Source: a virus. Taken from it: a DNA stretch of 25,421 bases. The stretch covers positions 1 through 25,421 of the IMG/VR virus record IMGVR_UViG_3300028025_002715. One strand, 5' to 3'. Shown piece after piece: positions 20,169 through 25,421 of the stretch; the first letter of the stretch is position 1; every line of letters starts with the position of its first letter. The notes under the pieces are model-generated. The model made no database searches. It was not told the origin of the DNA and saw only the letters and a list, made by a program, of their open reading frames with translations. Made by a program: the position numbers and the translations under genes.

Positions 20169-22445
20169 ATGCAAAATATAACAGAAAACAAATTCAGTGA
20201 TAGCACTTCAATAACTTTGGGCATCGCCACAGGCGGGGCTACAGATGTTAAGCTCAAGCCAACATTGTTTTCTTGGGAATCGTTCAAAAACCGCCTGCGC
20301 ACGCCCCGGATCGGTGATAAGGGCGGAAGCTACTACATCCGTGGCGGCGACCTGATCGAGAACAAGCGGGCGGATGAAAACCTGAGAAGCGGCGAGCTGA
20401 TCATTCTGGACGGAGATAGCAGCTTCGACCCTGAAACAGGCGAGATTATCAACGGCGCGCCTGATCTTAACAAGGTCTGCGCTGCGCTGGAAGATATGGG
20501 CATAACCTTTTGCGCTCATACTTCGCATAGCTACATTCCAGACCAGATTTGGAAATATAGGATCGCAATCCCAGCTAAGCTGGGGAGTGGTGAACAGCTC
20601 ACGGCTTGCGTGGCCTATCTGATCGACAGCCTTGTTGCGCGTGGCGTTCACCTTGCTGACGTGCCTGAGAACCATAGATGGTCGCAGCCTTGGTTTACGT
20701 CGCGGGTTCGTGATCGCGCAGCCAATGAAGAGTTTTTGTTCTTTGAACACACTGGTTCGGTCTTCGACGTGCGCGGTGCTGTTGCGTGGAATGATGCGCG
20801 AGTATTCGCTGCAGAGGCTACAGCAAAGGCGCGGGCGCCTGCTGCTGGGCCTGTTGAGAAGTCGGGCGCCATCGCAGAGTTTAACGACAGCCATGGGCTT
20901 GAATGGGTCCGCTCTGAGCTTGAAGGTGCGGGCTATCGCTTCGGCTACTTTGACCGGACGCATGAGGCCTATCGCTATATGCGCCCCGGATCGTCCACCA
21001 AAACCTTTGGGCTTGTGGTGTTCAAGGGCTCAATGGGTCATTGGTGCACATATTCGCATCATGGCAGCGCCGATAGGCTTTCTAACCGGGTCTGCGATCC
21101 GTTCCAGCTTGTGGCCGAATTGCGTTATGGTGGCGACCTGAAAGCGGCTGCGGCTGGCGTGTTGCAGAAGGTAGCCAAGCCAAGCGTGGTGGAGCAACTT
21201 GCACAGCGCGCAGAGAAGCGCAACCTTGAGCGAGAGCTTGAGGCGTATAATTCGGAAGGCTTGCAGGACGCGCCGTCAGGCGCTCAATCTGTAGAGGCAC
21301 CAAAGGAACCCAAGCGCCGGATCGAGCTTATTAAGTGGGGTGAGTTGCGCGATGAACCTATTCGCTGGACGATCAAGGACATCCTTCCCGCAAATAGCTT
21401 TTGCGCGCTCTACGGGCATCCGGGCAGCTACAAGAGCTTCGCGGCGTTCTATCTTGCGTGTTGCATTGCGGGCGGCTTAGAAGCCTTCGGGAAGCCCAGC
21501 GTTCAAGGCCCAGTCGTCTACATAGCATTAGAGGGCGGAGCCGGACTGAAGCGTCGTCGGGATGCTCTGAAGCGCTCAATGAACCTGCCGGACGATCTGC
21601 CATTGTACTTTATCAAGTCGCAGCTTAACCTTGGATCGACACTAGAGGATCGCGATGCACTGGTGGCAGAGATCGTGCGCATAGGCGTCAAGCCGTCTTT
21701 GGTTATTATTGACACGTTCGCCAGAGCGACACCGGGGCTTGAGGAGAACAGCGCAAAGGACGTCGGTTCCGCCATTACGATCATGTCGTCGCTACAAGAC
21801 GATCTAGGCTGCGGCGTTCTTATCATTCACCATAGCGGCAAGGATCAAGCACGGGGAATGCGCGGATCGTCGGCTCTGCTTGGTGCGGTCGATCTGGAGC
21901 TAGAATGCCAAAAGATAAGCCAAGGGGGATCAGCCGATAGGATTGGCAAGCTTACGGTCACAAAGCAAAAGGACGGAGAAGACGGCATCGTTCTTGGCTA
22001 TCGAATGGACGTCGTGTCGCTATCGCAGATTGATCCAGAGGCCACTTCGCTTGCGCTTGTGCCAATCGCCACAGAGGAGCTGGAAAGCGCCAGCAAGGTA
22101 AAGAGTGCGAAAGAGCAAAAGATCAACGTGGATGCGAAGGTAGCCATTCAGGCATTGGAGCAAGCGATAAGTGAGGGAGGCGAGCAGCCACCCATCGGCG
22201 ATAGGGCTCCGCGTGGGACTAAGGCTGTCAGGGAAACCTTGTGGCGTGAATACTGGCGTAAGATAACCACAAAGGAGGGAGGGGCGGAGCGTGCGGGCTG
22301 GTCAAGGGCGAAAGAGAACCTTGTGGCTACGTCTCGGGCTACGCATTGGGGGGATTGGTGGTGGCTTATCAAACAGGAAGAAAAGCACGCCTACCCCTTC
22401 CAGAGCGAGCGCGCTTTAGATCGTTCCGATGATATTCCGTTTTAG
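20169..22445 (+). CDS. Primase-helicase with RepA/DnaB-like ATPase domain
   Basis: The ATG at 20169, with AGGAAGGGG about ten bases upstream, gives 758 residues; a start at 20112 would lie within the leader hairpin. The N-terminal region carries LIILDGDSSFD (Asp81-x-Asp83), then AHTSHSYI and KYRIAIP, a layout of PrimPol-type primases. The C-terminal half is a RecA-fold ATPase: GHPGSYKS at 416-423 (Walker A), VVYIALEGG, LVIID at 511-515 (Walker B), and GCGVLIIHHSGKDQ, as in RepA/DnaB-like helicases. It ends in SDDIPF, identical in its last five residues to the tip of E. coli SSB. It should prime and unwind phage DNA, using the host polymerase. Its stop overlaps the stop of a leftward gene. Confidence 0.78.
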   Translation: MQNITENKFSDSTSITLGIATGGATDVKLKPTLFSWESFKNRLRTPRIGDKGGSYYIRGGDLIENKRADENLRSGELIILDGDSSFDPETGEIINGAPDLNKVCAALEDMGITFCAHTSHSYIPDQIWKYRIAIPAKLGSGEQLTACVAYLIDSLVARGVHLADVPENHRWSQPWFTSRVRDRAANEEFLFFEHTGSVFDVRGAVAWNDARVFAAEATAKARAPAAGPVEKSGAIAEFNDSHGLEWVRSELEGAGYRFGYFDRTHEAYRYMRPGSSTKTFGLVVFKGSMGHWCTYSHHGSADRLSNRVCDPFQLVAELRYGGDLKAAAAGVLQKVAKPSVVEQLAQRAEKRNLERELEAYNSEGLQDAPSGAQSVEAPKEPKRRIELIKWGELRDEPIRWTIKDILPANSFCALYGHPGSYKSFAAFYLACCIAGGLEAFGKPSVQGPVVYIALEGGAGLKRRRDALKRSMNLPDDLPLYFIKSQLNLGSTLEDRDALVAEIVRIGVKPSLVIIDTFARATPGLEENSAKDVGSAITIMSSLQDDLGCGVLIIHHSGKDQARGMRGSSALLGAVDLELECQKISQGGSADRIGKLTVTKQKDGEDGIVLGYRMDVVSLSQIDPEATSLALVPIATEELESASKVKSAKEQKINVDAKVAIQALEQAISEGGEQPPIGDRAPRGTKAVRETLWREYWRKITTKEGGAERAGWSRAKENLVATSRATHWGDWWWLIKQEEKHAYPFQSERALDRSDDIPF

Positions 22446-22672
22446 GCTTCAACGTCACACAGCTTGAACTTTTCTTTGAAGGCTTGGCGCTTGGCGCGTC
22501 GGGCCTTCAAAGCTAATTCTATTCTAGCGACGGCTCCGGCGGCCAATGGTTCGGCTGATCGCGTATCTACCCAACGTCTAACCGTTCGCTCGCCAGCGCC
22601 GGAAAGACGCGCAAGCTCAACCTGTGAGATATTGAGGCGCGCCAGCTCTGCGCGTAATTCGTGCGGGGTCAT
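22442..22672 (-). CDS. Xre-type HTH protein, end of leftward operon
   Basis: A 76-residue protein on the minus strand, coupled by ATGA to the gene before it. Residues 4-33 are a helix-turn-helix (HELRAELARLNISQVELARLSGAGERTVRRWV), the common layout of small phage and plasmid regulators, followed by AGAVARIELALKARR and a basic tail. Its stop overlaps the primase-helicase stop tail-to-tail, so there is no room for a terminator between them. It could repress its own operon or neighbouring promoters. No sensor or cleavage domain is present. Confidence 0.7.
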   Translation of the reverse strand: MTPHELRAELARLNISQVELARLSGAGERTVRRWVDTRSAEPLAAGAVARIELALKARRAKRQAFKEKFKLCDVEA

Positions 22673-22908
22673 AGCGTTCCCTTTGCTGCGAGAAGTGCGA
22701 TACGTGCGTCAACATAGACGTCGTGCTGTATCATATCTGCCGGGATAACTTTTAGCATCCGCTCCAAGGCATCCAAGAGGGAGGGGGCGGCAGCTAGCAG
22801 GCACCCGTGCTCCATTGCGATCTGCTTATTGGTGAACGTGGCGACGCGCCCGCAATAGGGATCGCTCTTGTCGCTCAAGCCGAAGCCGTCGAATGAATAA
22901 GCGCGCAT
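22669..22908 (-). CDS. Small unknown protein with AAAPSLLDALE motif
   Basis: A 79-residue minus-strand protein. The ATG at 22908 is preferred since GGAG lies seven bases upstream; a TTG at 22920 would be further into the preceding gene. It contains SDPYCGRVATFTNKQIAMEHG and then LLAAAPSLLDALERMLKVIP, a helical segment similar to the NAxLIAAAPELLEALE block found in very many small phage proteins of unknown function. It has no membrane part and no enzymatic signature. It is part of a leftward operon of small accessory genes. Confidence 0.6.
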   Translation of the reverse strand: MRAYSFDGFGLSDKSDPYCGRVATFTNKQIAMEHGCLLAAAPSLLDALERMLKVIPADMIQHDVYVDARIALLAAKGTL

Positions 22909-22909
22909 T

Positions 22910-22993
22910 TTATTCTCCAATAATTGCGAGGAAGGAAACGCTCAACATGAGCGCAAGCATAGCAAGGCGGAAGATTGTGGGATTGTCGTTCAT
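22910..22993 (-). CDS. 27-residue single-helix membrane peptide
   Basis: The minus-strand ATG at 22993-22991 overlaps the preceding stop (TAATG), and the frame ends at 22910, one base before the next gene. The product (MNDNPTIFRLAMLALMLSVS, then FLAIIGE) is a polar start, one hydrophobic helix, and an acidic end, so it should sit in the inner membrane. Its last codons contain the GGAG ribosome site of the next gene. Length makes it easy to miss, but the exact fit between two genes supports it. Function unknown. Confidence 0.55.
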   Translation of the reverse strand: MNDNPTIFRLAMLALMLSVSFLAIIGE

Positions 22994-23274
22994 TACGCGG
23001 CCTCATTTTCTTGCGGATAAGCTTCCATCATATGCTTGGCGATTTGGTAAAAATTCACCTCTGACAAGAAAGCGCGCGCCCAACCTTGAACAAACCAGCC
23101 GCTGTTTTCGTCTACATAGTCTTGAGCATAAGACCGCAGGCAATCAGAAAGATCGCCAGCGCCAATATATTCGTCACCAAACAGGTCGTTCGGGTCCATG
23201 CCGTCGAATAGCTCCAAGTGAACCTTCCACGTCGCGAAATTTTGCCAGCCGTTGTATTCGTTTGGATTGCTCAT
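22993..23274 (-). CDS. YNGWxNxATW-type small phage/plasmid protein
   Basis: A 93-residue minus-strand protein from ATG 23274, with AGGGGAAA about six bases upstream and a promoter about 45 bases further up. It begins with YNGWQNFATWKVHLELFDG, the signature of a widespread family of small proteins found in phages and conjugative plasmids, continues with a helical part (LRSYAQDYVDENSGWFVQGW), and ends in an acidic tail. The function of the family is not established; placement with other accessory genes suggests a host-interaction role. It leads the leftward operon. Confidence 0.7.
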   Translation of the reverse strand: MSNPNEYNGWQNFATWKVHLELFDGMDPNDLFGDEYIGAGDLSDCLRSYAQDYVDENSGWFVQGWARAFLSEVNFYQIAKHMMEAYPQENEAA

Positions 23275-23317
23275 TGTGTTTCCCCTAGTCGCGCCGTAGC
23301 GCCGTTTCGATGGATTG

Positions 23318-23347
23318 GTTATAGGACATGGTGGCCTATGGCGTCAA
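23318..23347 (-). promoter_or_regulatory. Leftward sigma70-like promoter of the small-gene operon
   Basis: On the minus strand TTGACG (23347-23342) and TATAAC (23323-23318) are 18 bases apart, giving five of six matches to each consensus. The leader that follows, down to ATG 23274, resembles the leader of the leftward gene at 24607 almost base for base (CGGCGC and CTAGGGGAAA blocks), so the two units share a duplicated control region. Confidence 0.6.
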
Positions 23348-23433
23348 CAGGCATTTGCAATTATTTTGAGATTGTGCGAAGTTTTTTTTGGCGCGTTATT
23401 GTTCCGGCAGCTTGTGCTTGTGCGTAACAAAAA

Positions 23434-23583
23434 GCGCATCAAAAAAGCGTTCAGCGCATCAATTCTGTTTTGAATTGCACAAGCTTGAGCGCACCGCATC
23501 AACAAAACTCTATAAGAGTTGTTGATGCGTGCGCTTTAGCGCATCAAAAATGGGTTGCAACGCATCAAAAACTGTAACGCATA
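23434..23583. repeat. Iteron-like array of GCGCATCAA motifs
   Basis: Direct copies of (G/A/C)CGCATCAA start at 23434, 23454, 23494, 23539 and 23560, an inverted copy ends at 23530 (TTGATGCGT, 23522-23530), and a truncated copy (ACGCATA) starts at 23577. Start-to-start spacing is 20, 40, 45 and 21 bases, so several copies lie on the same face of the helix at about two turns. This is the layout of plasmid and phage iterons or of a multi-site operator. The rightward gene at 23608 starts 25 bases after the last copy. Confidence 0.7.
23496..23528. repeat. Imperfect palindrome inside the iteron array
   Basis: GCATCAAC (23496-23503) and GTTGATGC (23521-23528) are perfect inverted copies of the array motif. 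Between them AACTC (23506-23510) and GAGTT (23516-23520) also pair, leaving a TATAA loop and a two-base bulge (23504-23505). It may extrude as a hairpin or bind a protein dimer. Confidence 0.65.
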
Positions 23584-23607
23584 GGCTTAACAGTAAAGGG
23601 GTATAAA

Positions 23608-24174
23608 ATGGTAAAGCAAGCAAGGAAGATGCAGCAACAACCAAAGGCCGTGGCTCCTATAGACCCGCCCGCAGATTGCTACCAAGAGATACAGGAGCCT
23701 TTGCAGGTGCTAGAGCAAACGGAGCTATATCTGTCGCGCATGTACGGCCTAGGCAATGTTTTACGATTTGCAGGCGTTGAGCTGGCGCAAAAACTCGGGC
23801 AGGCAAAAGATCAGGTGACACGCGCAATTCACAAGCCGGATCGTGACGCTGCAGCGCAAGCTGTCGGTCGCGTTGTCAAAGGCTGGAGCGTGCTGGAACG
23901 CAAAGCGTTAGACGCCGGTCTAACAGTGCTGCCGCCGGATATTGTTTCGACCCTGTACAAAGGCCGAGAGCATTGGATAGTCACAGGGTCACGCTATGAC
24001 GCGGCAACGGATCAAGCGCCTGAGCATGTTCGCGTGGTCCATGTGGGGGAGCTGTTGGCGGCTTATGACATCATCGCCGAACGCGTGCGCTTGGAAGCTA
24101 TCAAGGGGGCTTTCCCCGGCGCACAACTAGTGTCTAGTACCATACCGTCCAAGGGCGACGCCATGCCGTTCTAG
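23608..24174 (+). CDS. Unknown phage protein next to the iteron-like array
   Basis: A 188-residue protein from ATG 23608, with AAAGGGG six bases upstream. It is mostly helical: VLEQTELYLSRMYGLGNVL, then LGQAKDQVTRAIHKPDRDAA, then VVKGWSVLERKALDAGLTV. A beta-prone middle (YKGREHWIVTGSRYDAA) precedes a last helix and a tail ending in SKGDAMPF, which ends in Pro-Phe like SSB tips. I see no HTH or nuclease motif and do not recognise a family. It follows the iteron-like array directly, so it may be the protein that binds it or be controlled by it. It is followed by an intrinsic terminator, making it a one-gene unit. Confidence 0.65.
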   Translation: MVKQARKMQQQPKAVAPIDPPADCYQEIQEPLQVLEQTELYLSRMYGLGNVLRFAGVELAQKLGQAKDQVTRAIHKPDRDAAAQAVGRVVKGWSVLERKALDAGLTVLPPDIVSTLYKGREHWIVTGSRYDAATDQAPEHVRVVHVGELLAAYDIIAERVRLEAIKGAFPGAQLVSSTIPSKGDAMPF

Positions 24175-24206
24175 GGGCTTCCTAGGCGGCAAGGCGTTGA
24201 ATACAG

Positions 24207-24239
24207 AAAACCCGCCAGCAAGCGCCAGCGGGTTTTTTT
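24207..24239 (+). terminator. Intrinsic terminator after the 23608 gene
   Basis: AAAACCCGC (24207-24215) pairs with GCGGGTTTT (24228-24236), with a 12-base loop that can pair partly, followed by an uninterrupted T-run to 24239. It ends the rightward gene 33 bases after its stop. The four T on the opposite strand may also slow leftward transcripts coming from the convergent gene at 24607. Confidence 0.85.
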
Positions 24240-24319
24240 AGTGCGTTAGATGGTTGGTTTCCTTTGGTGGCGCTTTAGGCGCGGGTTAAGTTAGGGTAGG
24301 TAGGGGGCTTGCGCCCCTG

Positions 24320-24607
24320 TTAGTCGTTGTAATTGATGAACATAACCGTGCATGAACCATAGGGGCGAAATTCGATCATGTCGCCATGATGGTCAACCTT
24401 GCCGCGGACGCCAGTCAAGCCAACCTTTGCTTTAGCTTGCTTCATTAGTTCACGGTTAAAGATTTTGTTGGCGCGCACATAGTTGGCTCCGCCGTCATAG
24501 CCGTAATGCGTCAACTCTGGCATGGCTACAGATGCGCGCTTTACCCATGAATAATTGGCTTCGCCAGCGAATGTGTCTGTGTATTCAATGCTGTAATTGT
24601 TGGACAT
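24320..24607 (-). CDS. Small phage/plasmid protein, YTDTFxGEANYSW type
   Basis: A 95-residue minus-strand protein from ATG 24607, with AGGGGAAA about seven bases upstream. It begins with IEYTDTFAGEANYSWVKRAS, then MPELTHYGYDGGANYVRANK, then KAKVGLTGVRGK and EFRPYGSCTVMFI. I have met this pattern in many phages and plasmids without an assigned function. It is soluble, with mixed alpha/beta character. It has its own promoter and leader, very similar to that of the leftward operon at 23274, so both units may be expressed together, probably early. A short GC hairpin (24304-24317) lies just past its stop. Confidence 0.68.
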   Translation of the reverse strand: MSNNYSIEYTDTFAGEANYSWVKRASVAMPELTHYGYDGGANYVRANKIFNRELMKQAKAKVGLTGVRGKVDHHGDMIEFRPYGSCTVMFINYND

Positions 24608-24650
24608 GTTTCTTTCCCCTAGTTGCGCCGCAGCGCGTTTTCATGGGTTG

Positions 24651-24679
24651 AATATAGGCCGCAATGTCCTATCTAGCAA
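24651..24679 (-). promoter_or_regulatory. Leftward sigma70-like promoter of the 24607 gene
   Basis: On the minus strand TTGCTA (24679-24674) and TATATT (24656-24651) are 17 bases apart, with matches in four and five of six consensus positions. The 43-base leader after it is closely similar to that of the promoter at 23318-23347, including the CGCTxCGGCGC block and CTAGGGGAAA ribosome-site region. Confidence 0.55.
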
Positions 24680-24788
24680 CTGCTATTTACAAGATTTACA
24701 AAAGTATTTTGGGGCGCGTTTGGAGGATAGGCGGGATAGTGTTAGATAACAGTGACTTGCTGATTTTGAACGGGGAAGGGGACTAGGC

Positions 24789-25238
24789 ATGAGCGGTGCT
24801 CAGATACCACAAGAAGAACAGCGGAAGCCGAAGCGCAATGCAAAGGGCCAACTGCTACCGGGGGAGAAACTAAACGGTTCAGGGTTGGAGCGATACAAAG
24901 CCCGCATGAAAAACCAACTGGACCAGCTAACGCCCCGCGCGATCGGTAGGTTATCGAAACTCTTGGATAGTGAGGACGAAAAGGTGGCCATTGTGGCCGT
25001 CAAAGAGATTCTCGACCGAAACCTCGGGCGCCCCAAAGCGTCGCTCGACGTGAAGGTGGAAGCGTCCTTATCGGCCCTGCACCTAGAAGCCCTCGAACAA
25101 CTGGCGAACCGCGCAAGCGAGGCTCGAGCGTCCCGCATGATAGACGTCACGCCCACGGTTAAGCCTGACGATATGTCGAACGACGATATAGTCGTACAAC
25201 GAATAAATCGTATGACGATTATATCTGGTGACGATTAG
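24789..25238 (+). CDS. Small-terminase-like protein
   Basis: A 149-residue protein from ATG 24789, eight bases after GGGGAAGGGG. The N-terminus is basic and flexible (RKPKRNAKGQLLPGEKLNGS), followed by helices (RMKNQLDQLTPRAIGRLSKL, then VAIVAVKEILDRNLGRPKAS). The LTPRAI..L..LL.s.DekvA..A..eiLDR.lGRPK layout occurs in proteins encoded just before large terminase genes in phages, where they are usually called small terminase subunits. It would recognise phage DNA and hand it to the packaging motor. Its last 20 codons lie inside the 16-bp tandem repeat, so the C-terminus (SNDDIVVQRINRMTIISGDD) is written by repeat units. The large subunit is not in the window, so the call is moderate. Confidence 0.5.
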   Translation: MSGAQIPQEEQRKPKRNAKGQLLPGEKLNGSGLERYKARMKNQLDQLTPRAIGRLSKLLDSEDEKVAIVAVKEILDRNLGRPKASLDVKVEASLSALHLEALEQLANRASEARASRMIDVTPTVKPDDMSNDDIVVQRINRMTIISGDD

Positions 25239-25380
25239 ATCGTAGTGCGATCATATCGTAGTACGACTATATCGTGATGCGACTATATCGTAGTACGAAC
25301 ATATCGTAATGCGAACATGTCGTATGACGAATAGCTCGTAACGCGAATGGTTCGTAATGCGATTAGGTCGGAATGCGACT
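25173..25380. repeat. 16-bp tandem repeat array (13 units), candidate pac site
   Basis: Thirteen consecutive 16-base units, in exact register, run from 25173 to 25380. The consensus is near ATATCGTAATGCGAAT, with the most regular units at 25253, 25269, 25285 and 25301. Each unit contains TCGTA-N-(T/G)(A/G)CGA-like halves, perfect as TCGTAGTACGA at 25257 and 25289, an 11-base palindrome apart from its centre. The outer units are more divergent. The first four units are inside the end of the small-terminase-like gene. There are no unique spacers. Clustered protein-binding sites beside a terminase gene suggest a packaging initiation site. Confidence 0.85.
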
Positions 25381-25421
25381 GATCCTACAGCGGCGCTTGT
25401 GCTAGACATGGACCTGACCAT

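Larger units (their letters stand above)
23275..23607. other. Divergent non-coding region (333 bases)
   Basis: No credible reading frame is seen between the leftward gene at 23274 and the rightward gene at 23608. The left third holds the leftward promoter and a T-rich stretch (23382-23389, eight T). The right half holds the array of GCATCAA motifs and an imperfect palindrome. The base composition is more AT-rich than the flanking genes. It is a candidate replication origin or multi-site operator. Confidence 0.65.

Noticed and set aside
20208-20963. Long minus-strand frame opposite the primase-helicase
   Set aside because: It mirrors a well-supported gene, has no recognisable domain and no ribosome site.
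23275-23607. tRNA or other structured RNA gene in the non-coding region
   Set aside because: No cloverleaf or T-loop sequence could be found; the inverted repeats are explained by the GCATCAA array.
25173-25380. CRISPR array
   Set aside because: The repeats are contiguous 16-base units with no unique spacers, and no cas gene is present.
25342-25421. Start of a following gene, perhaps the large terminase
   Set aside because: An open frame with possible starts at 25357, 25399 and 25408 runs to the edge, but none has a ribosome site and too few codons are visible to identify a product.

Overview
The window is a piece of a double-stranded DNA phage genome, most likely a podovirus-like phage of an alphaproteobacterium. 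The phage assignment rests on a continuous late module (tail proteins, lysis cassette, internal-virion or ejection-type proteins) followed by a replication and recombination module and a small-terminase-like gene. The host assignment rests on phage copies of two regulators that are otherwise characteristic of Alphaproteobacteria, GapR (DUF2312) and GcrA. No integrase, tRNA, rRNA, IS element or CRISPR array was found. Genes are packed tightly: most junctions are ATGA or TAATG overlaps, which suggests translational coupling.

Layout. (1) 1-3142: tail and adhesin region, with a glycine-rich tail protein cut by the left edge, a fibre-like protein, a seven-repeat beta-propeller and a small helical protein. 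(2) 3188-4921: lysis cassette, with a holin-like peptide, a membrane coiled-coil protein, a GH24 endolysin with a C-terminal membrane segment, and a nested Rz/Rz1-type spanin pair. (3) 4921-13109: a large virion protein, a T7 gp13-like protein and a set of internal-virion/ejection proteins including a lytic transglycosylase. A PP-loop [4Fe-4S] PAPS-reductase-like enzyme is inserted among them. (4) 13137-17642: an accessory, probably early, block of small genes headed by a promoter lying inside a long hairpin. It encodes a DnaA-domain-IV-like protein, a GapR homologue, an exported transglycosylase, dCTP deaminase, a zinc-ribbon protein, three related DLVxRLR/AADRIE proteins, two GcrA-like proteins and a Myb-like protein. 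(5) 17728-22445: RecE/exonuclease VIII-like nuclease, Xre-like HTH, RuvC-like resolvase, SSB and a primase-helicase. (6) 22442-23274: a leftward operon of four small genes. (7) 23275-23607: a divergent non-coding region carrying an iteron-like array of GCATCAA motifs. (8) 23608-24607: two unknown genes converging on a terminator. (9) 24789-25421: a small-terminase-like gene whose 3' end runs into a 16-bp tandem repeat array.

The gene set suggests that the phage primes and unwinds its own DNA but borrows the host replicative polymerase, since no DNA polymerase is present in the window. It appears to carry mimics of the host cell-cycle and replication-initiation machinery (DnaA, GapR, GcrA) that could align host chromosome replication and transcription with phage growth. 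The two non-coding repeat arrays, one beside an unknown rightward gene and one beside the terminase-like gene, are the best candidates for a replication origin/operator and a packaging (pac) site. Those roles are inferred from sequence pattern and position only.
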